Of a stretch of 56,965 bases of DNA, positions 50,251 through 56,965 are shown one piece after another. Every line of letters starts with the position of its first letter. The first letter of the stretch is position 1. The stretch covers positions 1 through 56,965 of the forward strand of contig CALCKX010000104.1 in the NCBI GenBank assembly GCA_937966115.1, in the 5' to 3' direction. The notes beneath the pieces were generated by a model. The model had not been told where the DNA came from, did no database searches, and saw nothing but the letters and a program-made list of their open reading frames with translations. This DNA comes from an uncultured Chloracidobacterium sp. (lineage in GTDB: Bacteria > Acidobacteriota > Blastocatellia > Chloracidobacteriales > Chloracidobacteriaceae). Made by a program: the position numbers and the translations under genes.

Positions 50251-51447
50251 TCAAGCTTTCTCTTCGGACGCGGGCGCCTCCGGCCTGACGATACGCAGCG
50301 CGCCTAGCGCCGTCGGCGCAATTTGCAGCAGGGCTTTTCCGGCGACCAGCTCCAGCAACAGCTCGCCCGCCGCCGCCCGCCGCCAGCCGTTGAGCAGGGG
50401 AAGGCTGGCGGCCTCATCCGGCGGGCTGCCTTGAAGAACCCATCCGGCGAACTTGAGCAAATCGTCGCGCGTCGCCAGCAGGCTGGGCGATAAGTCGAGC
50501 GTCCCGGCGCGAAGGCGGACGATGGCGCCGAGCAGCGTCGCTAGCCCGTCCAGCATAGGATCATACTCGCGGGCGGCGATCGCCTCCGGCAGCTCCGTCT
50601 CCGGCAGCGCCAGGGCGCGCTGGATCGCGTCGAGAATCTCCGCGACCGACTCCCGCGAGAGGTTGTTCGCGCCTCGCACCTGCCGCAGCGCGGCTTCCGA
50701 TTTTGGCAGCGTATAGGCGATTTGCCGCGCCACGTCGTCGTTGAGAATCGCGCCGACGGGCCGGTTACGGCTGCGCGCCGCCATTTCGCGCCACTGGCAC
50801 AACTCGCGCAGCACGGCCAGCTCCCGCCGGCTCAGCGCCCCCAGCTTGCCGATCTTGAGGTATTCCTGCCCGGCCTCGCGCGCTCGAACCGCCTGTGCAG
50901 CGGCGTCCGCGCAGGCGTCGAGCGCCCAGGTCAGCCGCCCGTAGCGCTCCAACTGCTGGAGCAGCTCGTCATAAACCGGGAACAGATAGCGCACGTCATT
51001 GAGGGCGTACTCGATTTGCTCCGGCAGCAATGGGCGGCGCGTCCAGTCCGTAAACTGTTGCTTCTTGCTCAGCGACACTTTGGCGAATCGCTGAACGAGC
51101 GCCGCGTAGCCAATGGCTTCGCCGTAACCCAGGAAAGCCGCCGCAATTTGGGTGTCGAAAACGTTGACCGGAATCGCGCCGGTCTCGCGGCGCAGCAGGG
51201 CGATGTCCTGTCCCCCGGCATGGAAGATTTTCCGAATGCGCGAGCTGGTCAGAACTGGCTCCAGCGGCGCGATGTTGACGCGAAACGGGTCAACCGCGAC
51301 AAACTCCTGTCGCAGTCCGAGCTGAACCAGACAGACCAGCGGCGCGTAGCGCCCTTCGCCTTGAAACTCCAGGTCAATCGTCAGTTCGGTATGGGCGAGC
51401 GCTTGTTGGCAAAAATCCTGAAAGGCGCGGTCAGTATCTATCCACAT
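50251..51447 (-). CDS. rnd: Ribonuclease D
   Basis: A 398-aa 3'-5' exoribonuclease that trims tRNA and other RNA precursors. DEDDy motifs: TIDLEFQGEG (Asp25, Glu27), KIFHAGGQDIALLRRE (Asp) and IEYALNDVRYLFPVYDEL (Tyr...Asp). Two HRDC-type helical regions follow (about 205-290 and 300-380), as in the E. coli enzyme; length is normal. It follows the JAMM gene by 61 bp and precedes tRNA-Ala by 72 bp, a possible substrate on the same transcript. Confidence 0.94.
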   Translation of the reverse strand: MWIDTDRAFQDFCQQALAHTELTIDLEFQGEGRYAPLVCLVQLGLRQEFVAVDPFRVNIAPLEPVLTSSRIRKIFHAGGQDIALLRRETGAIPVNVFDTQIAAAFLGYGEAIGYAALVQRFAKVSLSKKQQFTDWTRRPLLPEQIEYALNDVRYLFPVYDELLQQLERYGRLTWALDACADAAAQAVRAREAGQEYLKIGKLGALSRRELAVLRELCQWREMAARSRNRPVGAILNDDVARQIAYTLPKSEAALRQVRGANNLSRESVAEILDAIQRALALPETELPEAIAAREYDPMLDGLATLLGAIVRLRAGTLDLSPSLLATRDDLLKFAGWVLQGSPPDEAASLPLLNGWRRAAAGELLLELVAGKALLQIAPTALGALRIVRPEAPASEEKA

Positions 51448-51508
51448 GGCGCAAGGTCAAGCTGCGCGCCGTTTTGGGCGGCGGCGCTTGAGAGGGGGCC
51501 GGGCGAGG

Positions 51509-52279
51509 CTAGGAAGCGTCCGGGTCGCGGTAGCGGGCCAACGCGGCGCGGACGCCCTGTCGCATCGCGTCGAGTTCCGTCATCAGGCGCTGCCGCAGCG
51601 AAGCGTCGCCGTTCGGTCGCGCCTCGGCAGCGTCAGCCGCGGCCGGCAACAGAGGGAAGCCCTCGGCTACGGCGTCGAAAAGATGCCATCCGGCAAGGTG
51701 CGTCGAGTCCTTGCCATGAAAAAGACCATATTCGCCATTGAGCGAATCGTAAACGACCGCCACTTGCCACGGCATGCCGAAGACTTGCCGCTGCGTGGAC
51801 TGGTCCGTGCCGGACATGAACACGCCAAAGCCGGGGTGAGTATGATACCAGCCGACGATGCGCAGGTCGGCCTCGATGACCCCCGCTTGCCGCTCCCGCA
51901 GTTGTCGCAGGTGGCTCGCGACCGCCAGCAAGTCGGTTGCGCCCATCTCGACGAAGGTTGGCCCGGCGTCGGCTTCATCGGCCGGGATGGCGTCCGCGAT
52001 TGCGGTGAACGTGATGTCGTAGCCGTCGAGGTCGGCTACGTAAACATTGCCGATGAGCAACCCGCCGCACTCGTTTTCGCCAAGAAACGCGCGCGTCAAA
52101 TCCGCCATGGACTCGGTCGGCTTTTTCGGGGGCGCGGCAAGGAGAATCTTTTCTTCCGCCTGTTTCGAAAGAAACACCTGGAGACCGGCGGTTGGCGGCT
52201 GGCCAACCGTCTCGAGGACACGCGGCAGCGCCCGCCGCGCTGGCGCGACCTCGCGGACGGATTTGATACGGAATGTCAT
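51509..52279 (-). CDS. JAMM/MPN-domain metalloprotease-like protein
   Basis: A 256-aa protein with an intact JAMM zinc motif: Glu70 in GENECGGLLIG, then His146, His148 and Asp159 in GWYHTHPGFGVFMSGTDQ, with Ser156 as the conserved serine. JAMM enzymes cleave isopeptide or peptide bonds next to ubiquitin-like proteins; bacterial members also process sulfur-carrier proteins or act in Ub-like conjugation systems. The N-terminal 60 residues and a C-terminal helical, Arg-rich tail (about 225-256) flank the core. Its start overlaps the stop of a 127-aa unknown gene in an ATGA, so the two are coupled. No E1-, E2- or ubiquitin-like gene is seen in the window. The substrate is unknown. Confidence 0.88.
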   Translation of the reverse strand: MTFRIKSVREVAPARRALPRVLETVGQPPTAGLQVFLSKQAEEKILLAAPPKKPTESMADLTRAFLGENECGGLLIGNVYVADLDGYDITFTAIADAIPADEADAGPTFVEMGATDLLAVASHLRQLRERQAGVIEADLRIVGWYHTHPGFGVFMSGTDQSTQRQVFGMPWQVAVVYDSLNGEYGLFHGKDSTHLAGWHLFDAVAEGFPLLPAAADAAEARPNGDASLRQRLMTELDAMRQGVRAALARYRDPDAS

Positions 52280-52659
52280 GGCGCGAGCGGCTCCGGCTCA
52301 AACGGGAAGACTTCGTTGTGCTTGACATCGAAGGCGAAGCTTTGCACGTCATCCATGCGGACGTAAAGCTTGCGAAAATGCGCTGTCGGCATGTGGTTTT
52401 GGAAGTGTTCCACCTCGCAGTCGTCCAGCTCGATGACATCGGTCTCGATGCGCACGCGGCTGACGTTCTCTAGGCGGGCGTCGCGCGACAGCGAGAGCGT
52501 ATCCGTGACGGCGCGGGAAATGCGGCCGCGCACGATTCCGTAGGGAAGATAGAGCACGAGCAGCGGTCGCGCGCCGCCGATGTCAAGCGCGGCGCGAATG
52601 GCCGTAAAGAGCGTGTCGCTCATGCGGAACTTCATCGTCGGCGCGTCAAGTTGGCTCAT
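52276..52659 (-). CDS. Unknown 127-aa protein coupled to the JAMM protease
   Basis: A 127-aa protein without a recognisable family. The middle (RPLLVLYLPYGIVRGRISRAV, VSRVRIETDVIELDDCEVEHF, RKLYVRMDDVQSFAFDV) has the alternating pattern of a small beta-barrel, with an acidic Pro-rich C-terminus (NEVFPFEPEPLAP). There is no signal peptide or membrane segment. It ends without a diglycine, so it is not an obvious ubiquitin-like modifier. Alternative starts at residues 9 and 13 are possible. The 4-bp overlap with the JAMM gene argues for a functional pair, for example a partner or adaptor. This is inference. Confidence 0.75.
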   Translation of the reverse strand: MSQLDAPTMKFRMSDTLFTAIRAALDIGGARPLLVLYLPYGIVRGRISRAVTDTLSLSRDARLENVSRVRIETDVIELDDCEVEHFQNHMPTAHFRKLYVRMDDVQSFAFDVKHNEVFPFEPEPLAP

Positions 52660-52960
52660 GACAATTTGGTTAGGCTCTCGGGTAAGATGCTAAGCCGCCC
52701 GCCCGTTGGCGAGGAGCGGAAAAGCGTCGGAAAGCTACCAGTTTTCAAGTCGGGATAAAACACCCTTGGGCGGCGGTCAAGCGCGGCGCGGGCGCGCTGC
52801 GCGAAGCAGGGCGCTGGCCCGCGCGTCATTCCGAAAAGGCCAGCCAGGCTCGCTTGCGGATGGAGCGGCCCGCCTTTCAATTGCCCTCTCGATTTCGATG
52901 CCAGCTTGATTTTGGCTTCCGATTGCCGAGCTTGCAATTGCCGAGCTTGCCGCCGGTTAC
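52660..52960. other. Intergenic region with a 15-bp tandem duplication
   Basis: These 301 bases between the patatin-like gene and the 127-aa gene (both minus) show no supported gene. At 52922-52951 ATTGCCGAGCTTGCA is repeated once with one mismatch. The start side should contain the promoter of the JAMM unit, but I see no clear boxes. Long frames crossing it are shadows in low-complexity GC-rich sequence. Confidence 0.5.
52922..52951. repeat. 15-bp tandem duplication
   Basis: Two adjacent copies (52922-52936 and 52937-52951), 14 of 15 bases identical, 10 bp past the stop of the patatin-like gene on the minus strand. Confidence 0.85.
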
Positions 52961-53827
52961 TCAAAGCTCGGCGAGCAGGGCGTCGAGCGCCGGGCGATGC
53001 AGCCGGGCCTCGCGCTCGCCCTGCGCAATCGTGGCCTCGACCAGGTCGGGGCGCGTGTAATCCCACCGCGAAACCGGCGGCGGCGCCAGCGGCGCGACGT
53101 AGAGGCGGCGCCCTTGTCGCCCGATGACTTCCGCCGGGTAGGGACGCGACATCAACACGGCCTGCCGCGCGACATCGGGGCAGTCGTCCAGCAGAAAGGC
53201 CGGAACATTGTCCACCAGCCCGCCGTCGAGCAGAGCTTGGTTGGCAATGCGACCGAGCGGCGTGAAGGGCGGCGTCGCCGACGAAGCTAGGATCAGCGCC
53301 GTCAGCTCGTCGGCGGTGGCGCACTCCCGCATGTCGAAAGCCGCCGGGCGAAAGCCTAGCCGCCGTCCCCAGGCGGGGTGCGTCAGCCCTCGCTTGAGCC
53401 GTTTTTCGAGGTTGTAGGCCGTCAGCCCCAGAATCGTCGCCGCCACGGGAGGCAGCCCGCGCGGGAGCTGCGAGGTTAAGACGAGCAGGGGAAAGGGCTG
53501 CGCGCGGATACGCTCAAAGCCGCCGTCGGCGAGGCAAAAGCGCACCGTGTCGCGGTAAATCGGCGCATGCGGCGTAAGCGGCTTGCCGACCAGCGGATGC
53601 CACCAGTTGATGTTGCGCGTGACGCCCGCCCGGCGCCGCTTCCAGAAATCAGCCGTCGCCGCGGCGCGTCCGCTCAGCGCCATGGCGACGACGCAGGCCC
53701 CGGCGCTGCAAGCGGCGACGGCGCTCGCGCGCGACCAGAGGTCGTCCCACGCCTGCATCAAGCCGAGTTGATAAAAGGCCCGATTGCCGCCGCCGGCAAA
53801 GACCAGGCCCAGCCGCCGCTCAGGCAT
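52961..53827 (-). CDS. Patatin-like phospholipase
   Basis: A 288-aa patatin-family acyl hydrolase. The oxyanion motif is LVFAGGGNRAFYQLGL (about 8-23). The nucleophile region reads A-C-S-A-G with Ser41, so the first Gly of GxSxG is Ala. The catalytic Asp is in LLDGGLVDNVPAF (D-G-G). Ser-Asp dyad enzymes of this type cleave lipid acyl chains. I start at ATG 53827, which overlaps the pgl stop by 8 bp and is thus coupled; a longer frame lies inside pgl. It is an unexpected last member of the zwf-opcA-pgl operon. Confidence 0.87.
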   Translation of the reverse strand: MPERRLGLVFAGGGNRAFYQLGLMQAWDDLWSRASAVAACSAGACVVAMALSGRAAATADFWKRRRAGVTRNINWWHPLVGKPLTPHAPIYRDTVRFCLADGGFERIRAQPFPLLVLTSQLPRGLPPVAATILGLTAYNLEKRLKRGLTHPAWGRRLGFRPAAFDMRECATADELTALILASSATPPFTPLGRIANQALLDGGLVDNVPAFLLDDCPDVARQAVLMSRPYPAEVIGRQGRRLYVAPLAPPPVSRWDYTRPDLVEATIAQGEREARLHRPALDALLAEL

Positions 53828-54563
53828 GGCGTATGAGTTCAGGCGGAAGTTGCGTCGCCGCATCGGCCGTGACCAGCCAGGCGAGCGTCCCCGGCCGCGG
53901 GCGAATCATCTGCGACGGATAGCGATATTTTGGGTCATCCCCAGTCAGAACTTCCCGCAAGATCCGGGCCTTGGCGCTGCCGGTCACGAAGAACTCGACA
54001 GCGCGGGCGGCGTTGATAAGCGGCGCAGTGAAGGTGATGCGCGTCGCGCCGAGCTGTGGCGCGTCATTGGCGACGACCTTGGGTTCGGTTTCAGCCAGCG
54101 CCGCCGTGCCGGGAAACAGCGACGCCGTGTGGCCATCCTCGCCCAGGCCCAAGTGAATCAGATCGAAGCTCGGCGGCGCGTCGCCAAAGAACGCTCGCAG
54201 GCGGGCATCATAGCGAGCCGCCGCCTCGGCTGGCGGAAGCTCGCCTTCTATGCGGTGAATGTTGCTTTCCGCGACGCCCAGCGGCGACAGGAGGCTTTCC
54301 CGCGCCAGGCGAAAGTTGCTGTCAGGATGGTCGGGCGGAACGCAGCGCTCGTCGCTCCAGAAAATGTGGACGGCGCCCCAGTTGACGCGCCGGGCGAAGG
54401 CTTCATCGGCGAGTTGGCGAAAAATAATGCGCGGCGTGCTGCCGCCAGAAAGAGCGACGCTAAAGCGTCCGCGCGCGTCAATGGCTGACGCGGCGCGCGT
54501 TACAAATGACGCGGCAGCATAACGCGCTAACTCGTCGCTGGTTGGAAAAATGAGGGCTTTCAT
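53820..54563 (-). CDS. pgl: 6-phosphogluconolactonase
   Basis: A 247-aa enzyme hydrolysing 6-phosphogluconolactone, the second step of the oxidative pentose phosphate pathway. Motifs of the DevB/SOL type: VALSGGSTPRIIFRQLADEA (about 37-56), VHIFWSDERCVPPDHPDSNFR (about 66-86), FDLIHLGLGEDGHTASLFPGT (about 134-154). It begins 4 bp past the opcA stop, and its own stop overlaps the patatin-like start, so the operon is tightly packed. Confidence 0.95.
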   Translation of the reverse strand: MKALIFPTSDELARYAAASFVTRAASAIDARGRFSVALSGGSTPRIIFRQLADEAFARRVNWGAVHIFWSDERCVPPDHPDSNFRLARESLLSPLGVAESNIHRIEGELPPAEAAARYDARLRAFFGDAPPSFDLIHLGLGEDGHTASLFPGTAALAETEPKVVANDAPQLGATRITFTAPLINAARAVEFFVTGSAKARILREVLTGDDPKYRYPSQMIRPRPGTLAWLVTADAATQLPPELIRHA

Positions 54564-54567
54564 GGCT

Positions 54568-55737
54568 TCAGGCTAGTTGAGCGTCCAGCGCCAGCTCGGC
54601 GCTAATGTCGAGCGCCATGCGCAGCGCCCTCTCGTAGGGCTTGCTGCGCCCGAAAATCTCGACTTCGCGGGAAACCAGGCGGGCGTCCGTCAGCGGCGGC
54701 AGGGCGATGGTCGTGTGGTAGCGAGCGCCGCCGGCAATCTCGACCGATGTCGTGTAAAGCCAGTCGCTTCCGCCCGTTGGGCGACAAGCGACGCTAAAGC
54801 GGGCGCCGCTCGGGCGGTCCGCGATGAGGATGACTTCAGTGAGCTGTTTCTGCGGAAGCTGACTGTCGGCTTGCGGCTCGATGGCGAGCGTGACGCGCCG
54901 GCGCTCGGCGCGGAAGCGCAGCTCGGCCTGATGGGGAGTGACTTCCTGCGCGTCCTTGAGCTTCCAGCCCAGTTGGGCTGCGAAAAAGCCCGCGAGCAAA
55001 AGCGCTTGCATGGGAATGCCGGGCGCTTGGTCATCCTTGGCGTAGCGAATTATAACGCGCGTCAATTCATGAAGCTGGCGCGCGAGGTCCGGCGCGTCAA
55101 ATAGCCCGGCCGCCAAGTCGCGCCACCGCGCCAGGCGCGTCCAGTTGAGGTCGCTGAACGCGGCCCGCCGGCGGCTTTCGATCACGAAGCTCGCCAGTCG
55201 CGTCGCGATGCTGTCGCGGTGCGTAAGACCGCGGCTATCCACGATGACGCGGTCGACTTCGGACAGGAAATCGTGAAAGTATTTTTCCTCGAGGGTCGCG
55301 AGGTCTTGCCACCAGAGAAAGACCGGCAAGTCAGGGGCGATGAGCGGCGCTACGGTGCGAGCGAGATGCTTGACGGTCGAGCCGCGGGCCGCGACGCGAA
55401 TTTCCTCGCAGCAAACTTGGCGCATGCGGTCATCGAGGTGACAGTGCGAGGCTATCCACGCATGGATTTCATTCGCCGGGGCGGCTGGGTTGCCATGCAT
55501 GATGATGGCGCGGCATGGCGCGGATTCCGTCACCTTGGCGACGACTTCCGAAACCTCGCTAAAGCGCGCTTCATCCGTGACGAAGACCAGCAAGTTGAGC
55601 AGGCAAACGCGCAGGACGGCTTCGTCAGCGTTGCCGTTCTTGGCTTCCGCCGCCGCTTTCCACAGCTCGGTCAGCTCGCGCTCGATGCCTGCCACATCCA
55701 CTTGGCGGCGACGCTCGATATCCTCGACGATGCTCAT
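54568..55737 (-). CDS. opcA: Glucose-6-phosphate dehydrogenase assembly protein OpcA
   Basis: A 389-aa OpcA-family protein. In cyanobacteria OpcA is an allosteric activator of glucose-6-phosphate dehydrogenase and mediates its light/redox control; actinobacteria also have it. Typical features: VDVAGIERELTELWKAA at the start, LNLLVFV, a middle CHLDDRMRQVCCEEIRVAARGS, and the core HLARTVAPLIAPDLPVFLWWQ, ADRVIVDSRG. The Cys pair in QVCCEE could be relevant to redox control, but this is inference. It lies between zwf (43 bp gap) and pgl (4 bp gap). Confidence 0.93.
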   Translation of the reverse strand: MSIVEDIERRRQVDVAGIERELTELWKAAAEAKNGNADEAVLRVCLLNLLVFVTDEARFSEVSEVVAKVTESAPCRAIIMHGNPAAPANEIHAWIASHCHLDDRMRQVCCEEIRVAARGSTVKHLARTVAPLIAPDLPVFLWWQDLATLEEKYFHDFLSEVDRVIVDSRGLTHRDSIATRLASFVIESRRRAAFSDLNWTRLARWRDLAAGLFDAPDLARQLHELTRVIIRYAKDDQAPGIPMQALLLAGFFAAQLGWKLKDAQEVTPHQAELRFRAERRRVTLAIEPQADSQLPQKQLTEVILIADRPSGARFSVACRPTGGSDWLYTTSVEIAGGARYHTTIALPPLTDARLVSREVEIFGRSKPYERALRMALDISAELALDAQLA

Positions 55738-55780
55738 GCTCGCTTTCTCCCGCTCGCTTTCCGCTTAGCTCTCTTCCAGG

Positions 55781-56965
55781 CTAGAGTCGTCGCCAGGCGC
55801 GCCCCTCGCCGAGGAGAGCGTCCGCCGCTTCGGGACCCCACGTCCCGGCTTCATAGAAGTGCAGGTTTCGCTCGCCGCTTTCCGCCCACCGGTTGAGGAT
55901 GGGCATCATCAGCGTCCAGCCGGTTTCGACCATGTCGCGGCGCGTGAAGAGCGTCGCGTCGCCAAACATGCAATCCAGCAGCAGCCGCTCGTAGGCTTCC
56001 GATGACCGAACGCCAAAGGAGGTCCCATAGCGGAAGTCCATGTTGACGGAGCGGAGGTGAATCGCGTGACCGGGGAGCTTGGCCGCGAGGCGCAGCGTCA
56101 AGCCCTCATCCGGCTGAATCTTCATCACCAGCAGGTTCGGCTCGTGCAGGTCGGCTTCGGTCGTGGCGAACAGGCGCATGGGCGCTTGCCGGAACTGCAC
56201 CGCGATTTCGGCGGCGCGCTTGGTCATCCGCTTGCCCGAGCGCAGATAAAACGGCACGCCTGCCCAGCGCCAGTTGTCGATTTCAAGCTTAATGGCGGCG
56301 TAGGTTTCCGTCGTTGACGCGGGGCTGACGCCTTCCTCCTCGCGATAGCCTGGGACGGCTTTGCCGCCGACCCAGCCGGCGGTGTATTGCCCCCGCGCGG
56401 CGTGGGCGTCCACGGCGTCGGGCGCGATGGGGCGAATCGCCTTGGCGACTTTGATGGCCTCGTCGCGAAGGGCGTTGGCGTCAAGCGAGGTAGGCGGCTC
56501 CATGCCGACCAGCGCCAGCAGTTGGAGGAGATGATTCTGAAGCATGTCGCGGACCGCGCCGGAACCTTCGTAATAGCCGCCGCGCCCCTCGACGCCGACC
56601 GCTTCCGCCGCCGTGATCTGGACATGGTCAATGTAGCGCCGATTCCAAACCGGCTCGAAAATGCCGTTGGCGAAGCGCATGACCACGATGTTTTGAACCG
56701 TTTCTTTCGCCCGGTAGTGATCGATGCGGTAAACTTGATGCTCATCGAAAATGCGGCCAACGCGCGCGTTGAGTTCCTGGGCGGTGGCAAGGTCGTAGCC
56801 GATGGGCTTTTCGATGATGATACGCGTCCAGCTTCCTGGGGCGCTGCGCGCCAAGCCCGACGCGCCAAGCGTATCCATGATTGGCCCAATCAGGCTGGGC
56901 GGCGTCGAGAGATAAAAAATTCGATTGCCGCTGGCGCCGCGCTCCGCGTCAATCTCGGCGAGCCG
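55781..56965 (-). CDS. zwf: Glucose-6-phosphate 1-dehydrogenase (5' end outside window)
   Basis: The frame is open to the right edge, leaving 394 C-terminal residues. Upstream of any internal Met, the window's end still encodes GNRIFYLSTPPSLIGPI, the conserved stretch before the active site, so the true start is outside. Substrate and catalytic motifs: IIIEKPIGYDLATAQELN, VYRIDHYRAKETVQNIVVMRFAN (with the conserved R-I-D-H-Y and Lys-Glu), FEPVWNRRYIDHVQI. Later KRAAEIAVQFRQAP and the C-terminal ALLGEGRAWRRL appear. The product makes NADPH and 6-phosphogluconolactone. It heads the visible operon zwf-opcA-pgl-patatin. Confidence 0.97.
   Translation of the reverse strand, partial: RLAEIDAERGASGNRIFYLSTPPSLIGPIMDTLGASGLARSAPGSWTRIIIEKPIGYDLATAQELNARVGRIFDEHQVYRIDHYRAKETVQNIVVMRFANGIFEPVWNRRYIDHVQITAAEAVGVEGRGGYYEGSGAVRDMLQNHLLQLLALVGMEPPTSLDANALRDEAIKVAKAIRPIAPDAVDAHAARGQYTAGWVGGKAVPGYREEEGVSPASTTETYAAIKLEIDNWRWAGVPFYLRSGKRMTKRAAEIAVQFRQAPMRLFATTEADLHEPNLLVMKIQPDEGLTLRLAAKLPGHAIHLRSVNMDFRYGTSFGVRSSEAYERLLLDCMFGDATLFTRRDMVETGWTLMMPILNRWAESGERNLHFYEAGTWGPEAADALLGEGRAWRRL

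Noticed and set aside
52656..53324. 222-aa minus-strand frame between the 127-aa gene and the patatin gene
   Set aside because: It runs in another frame through the patatin gene's 3' half and a low-complexity gap, with Arg/Ala/Gly-rich sequence and no motif.
1..56965. CRISPR arrays, insertion sequences or prophage
   Set aside because: No regularly spaced repeats, transposase, integrase or phage structural genes were found on either strand.

Overview
The window is 57 kb of a GC-rich bacterial chromosome, almost entirely coding, with genes on both strands in short operons and no prophage, insertion sequence or CRISPR array visible. Two genes point to a phototrophic acidobacterium of the Chloracidobacterium type. 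One is a magnesium-protoporphyrin IX methyltransferase (bchM, 2703-3368, minus), which implies (bacterio)chlorophyll synthesis. The other is a von Willebrand A protein of the kind largely confined to Acidobacteria (25298-26539, minus). Heavy use of GCG alanine codons, matched by a tRNA-Ala(CGC) at 50103-50178, fits the base composition. The genus assignment is inference from these markers, not a database match.

Layout. 1-2609: the end of a Ser/Thr protein kinase, then two overlapping membrane PH-domain genes of the YdbS/YdbT type. 2703-4996: bchM divergent from an iron-sulfur photolyase. 5003-11540: an ABC-F ATPase, then a plus-strand run of a 75-aa protein, a DHH phosphoesterase, NAD(P)HX repair and a thioredoxin-fold secreted protein. 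11764-28709: a long, mostly minus-strand stretch with coaD, an HD hydrolase, a flavin reductase, DAHP synthase, rsmI, an alpha/beta hydrolase, a YebC regulator, an HD-GYP response regulator, sppA, an aminotransferase, a PATAN-roadblock response regulator, lolA, the VWA protein, an MFS transporter and a phosphoesterase. 28925-34174: a sugar-phosphate transferase that starts exopolysaccharide, xseA, and a diguanylate cyclase.

34321-35557 is a compact RNA-processing block on the minus strand: tadA, tRNA-Ser(CGA), tRNA-Ser(GGA) and the RNase P RNA gene rnpB, closed by a strong hairpin. It is followed by topA, a decayed Uma2-type gene, glutamate synthase large subunit, yajQ and an RqcH-like ribosome quality-control gene (35757-46304). 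46358-49741 holds an M50B-like membrane peptidase, biotin ligase and a TolC-family outer-membrane protein. 50251-56965 holds RNase D, a JAMM metalloprotease coupled to an unknown 127-aa protein, and the operon zwf-opcA-pgl-patatin; zwf runs off the right edge.

Shared themes. Three genes bear on cyclic di-GMP: a diguanylate cyclase, an HD-GYP phosphodiesterase and a YajQ-type binding protein, and the glycan-initiating transferase is a plausible output. The zwf-opcA-pgl operon supplies NADPH through the oxidative pentose phosphate route, as in cyanobacteria. I found no complete new defence or mobile system. The least explained units are the JAMM plus 127-aa pair, the 75-aa plus DHH pair, and the tadA-tRNA-tRNA-rnpB transcript.
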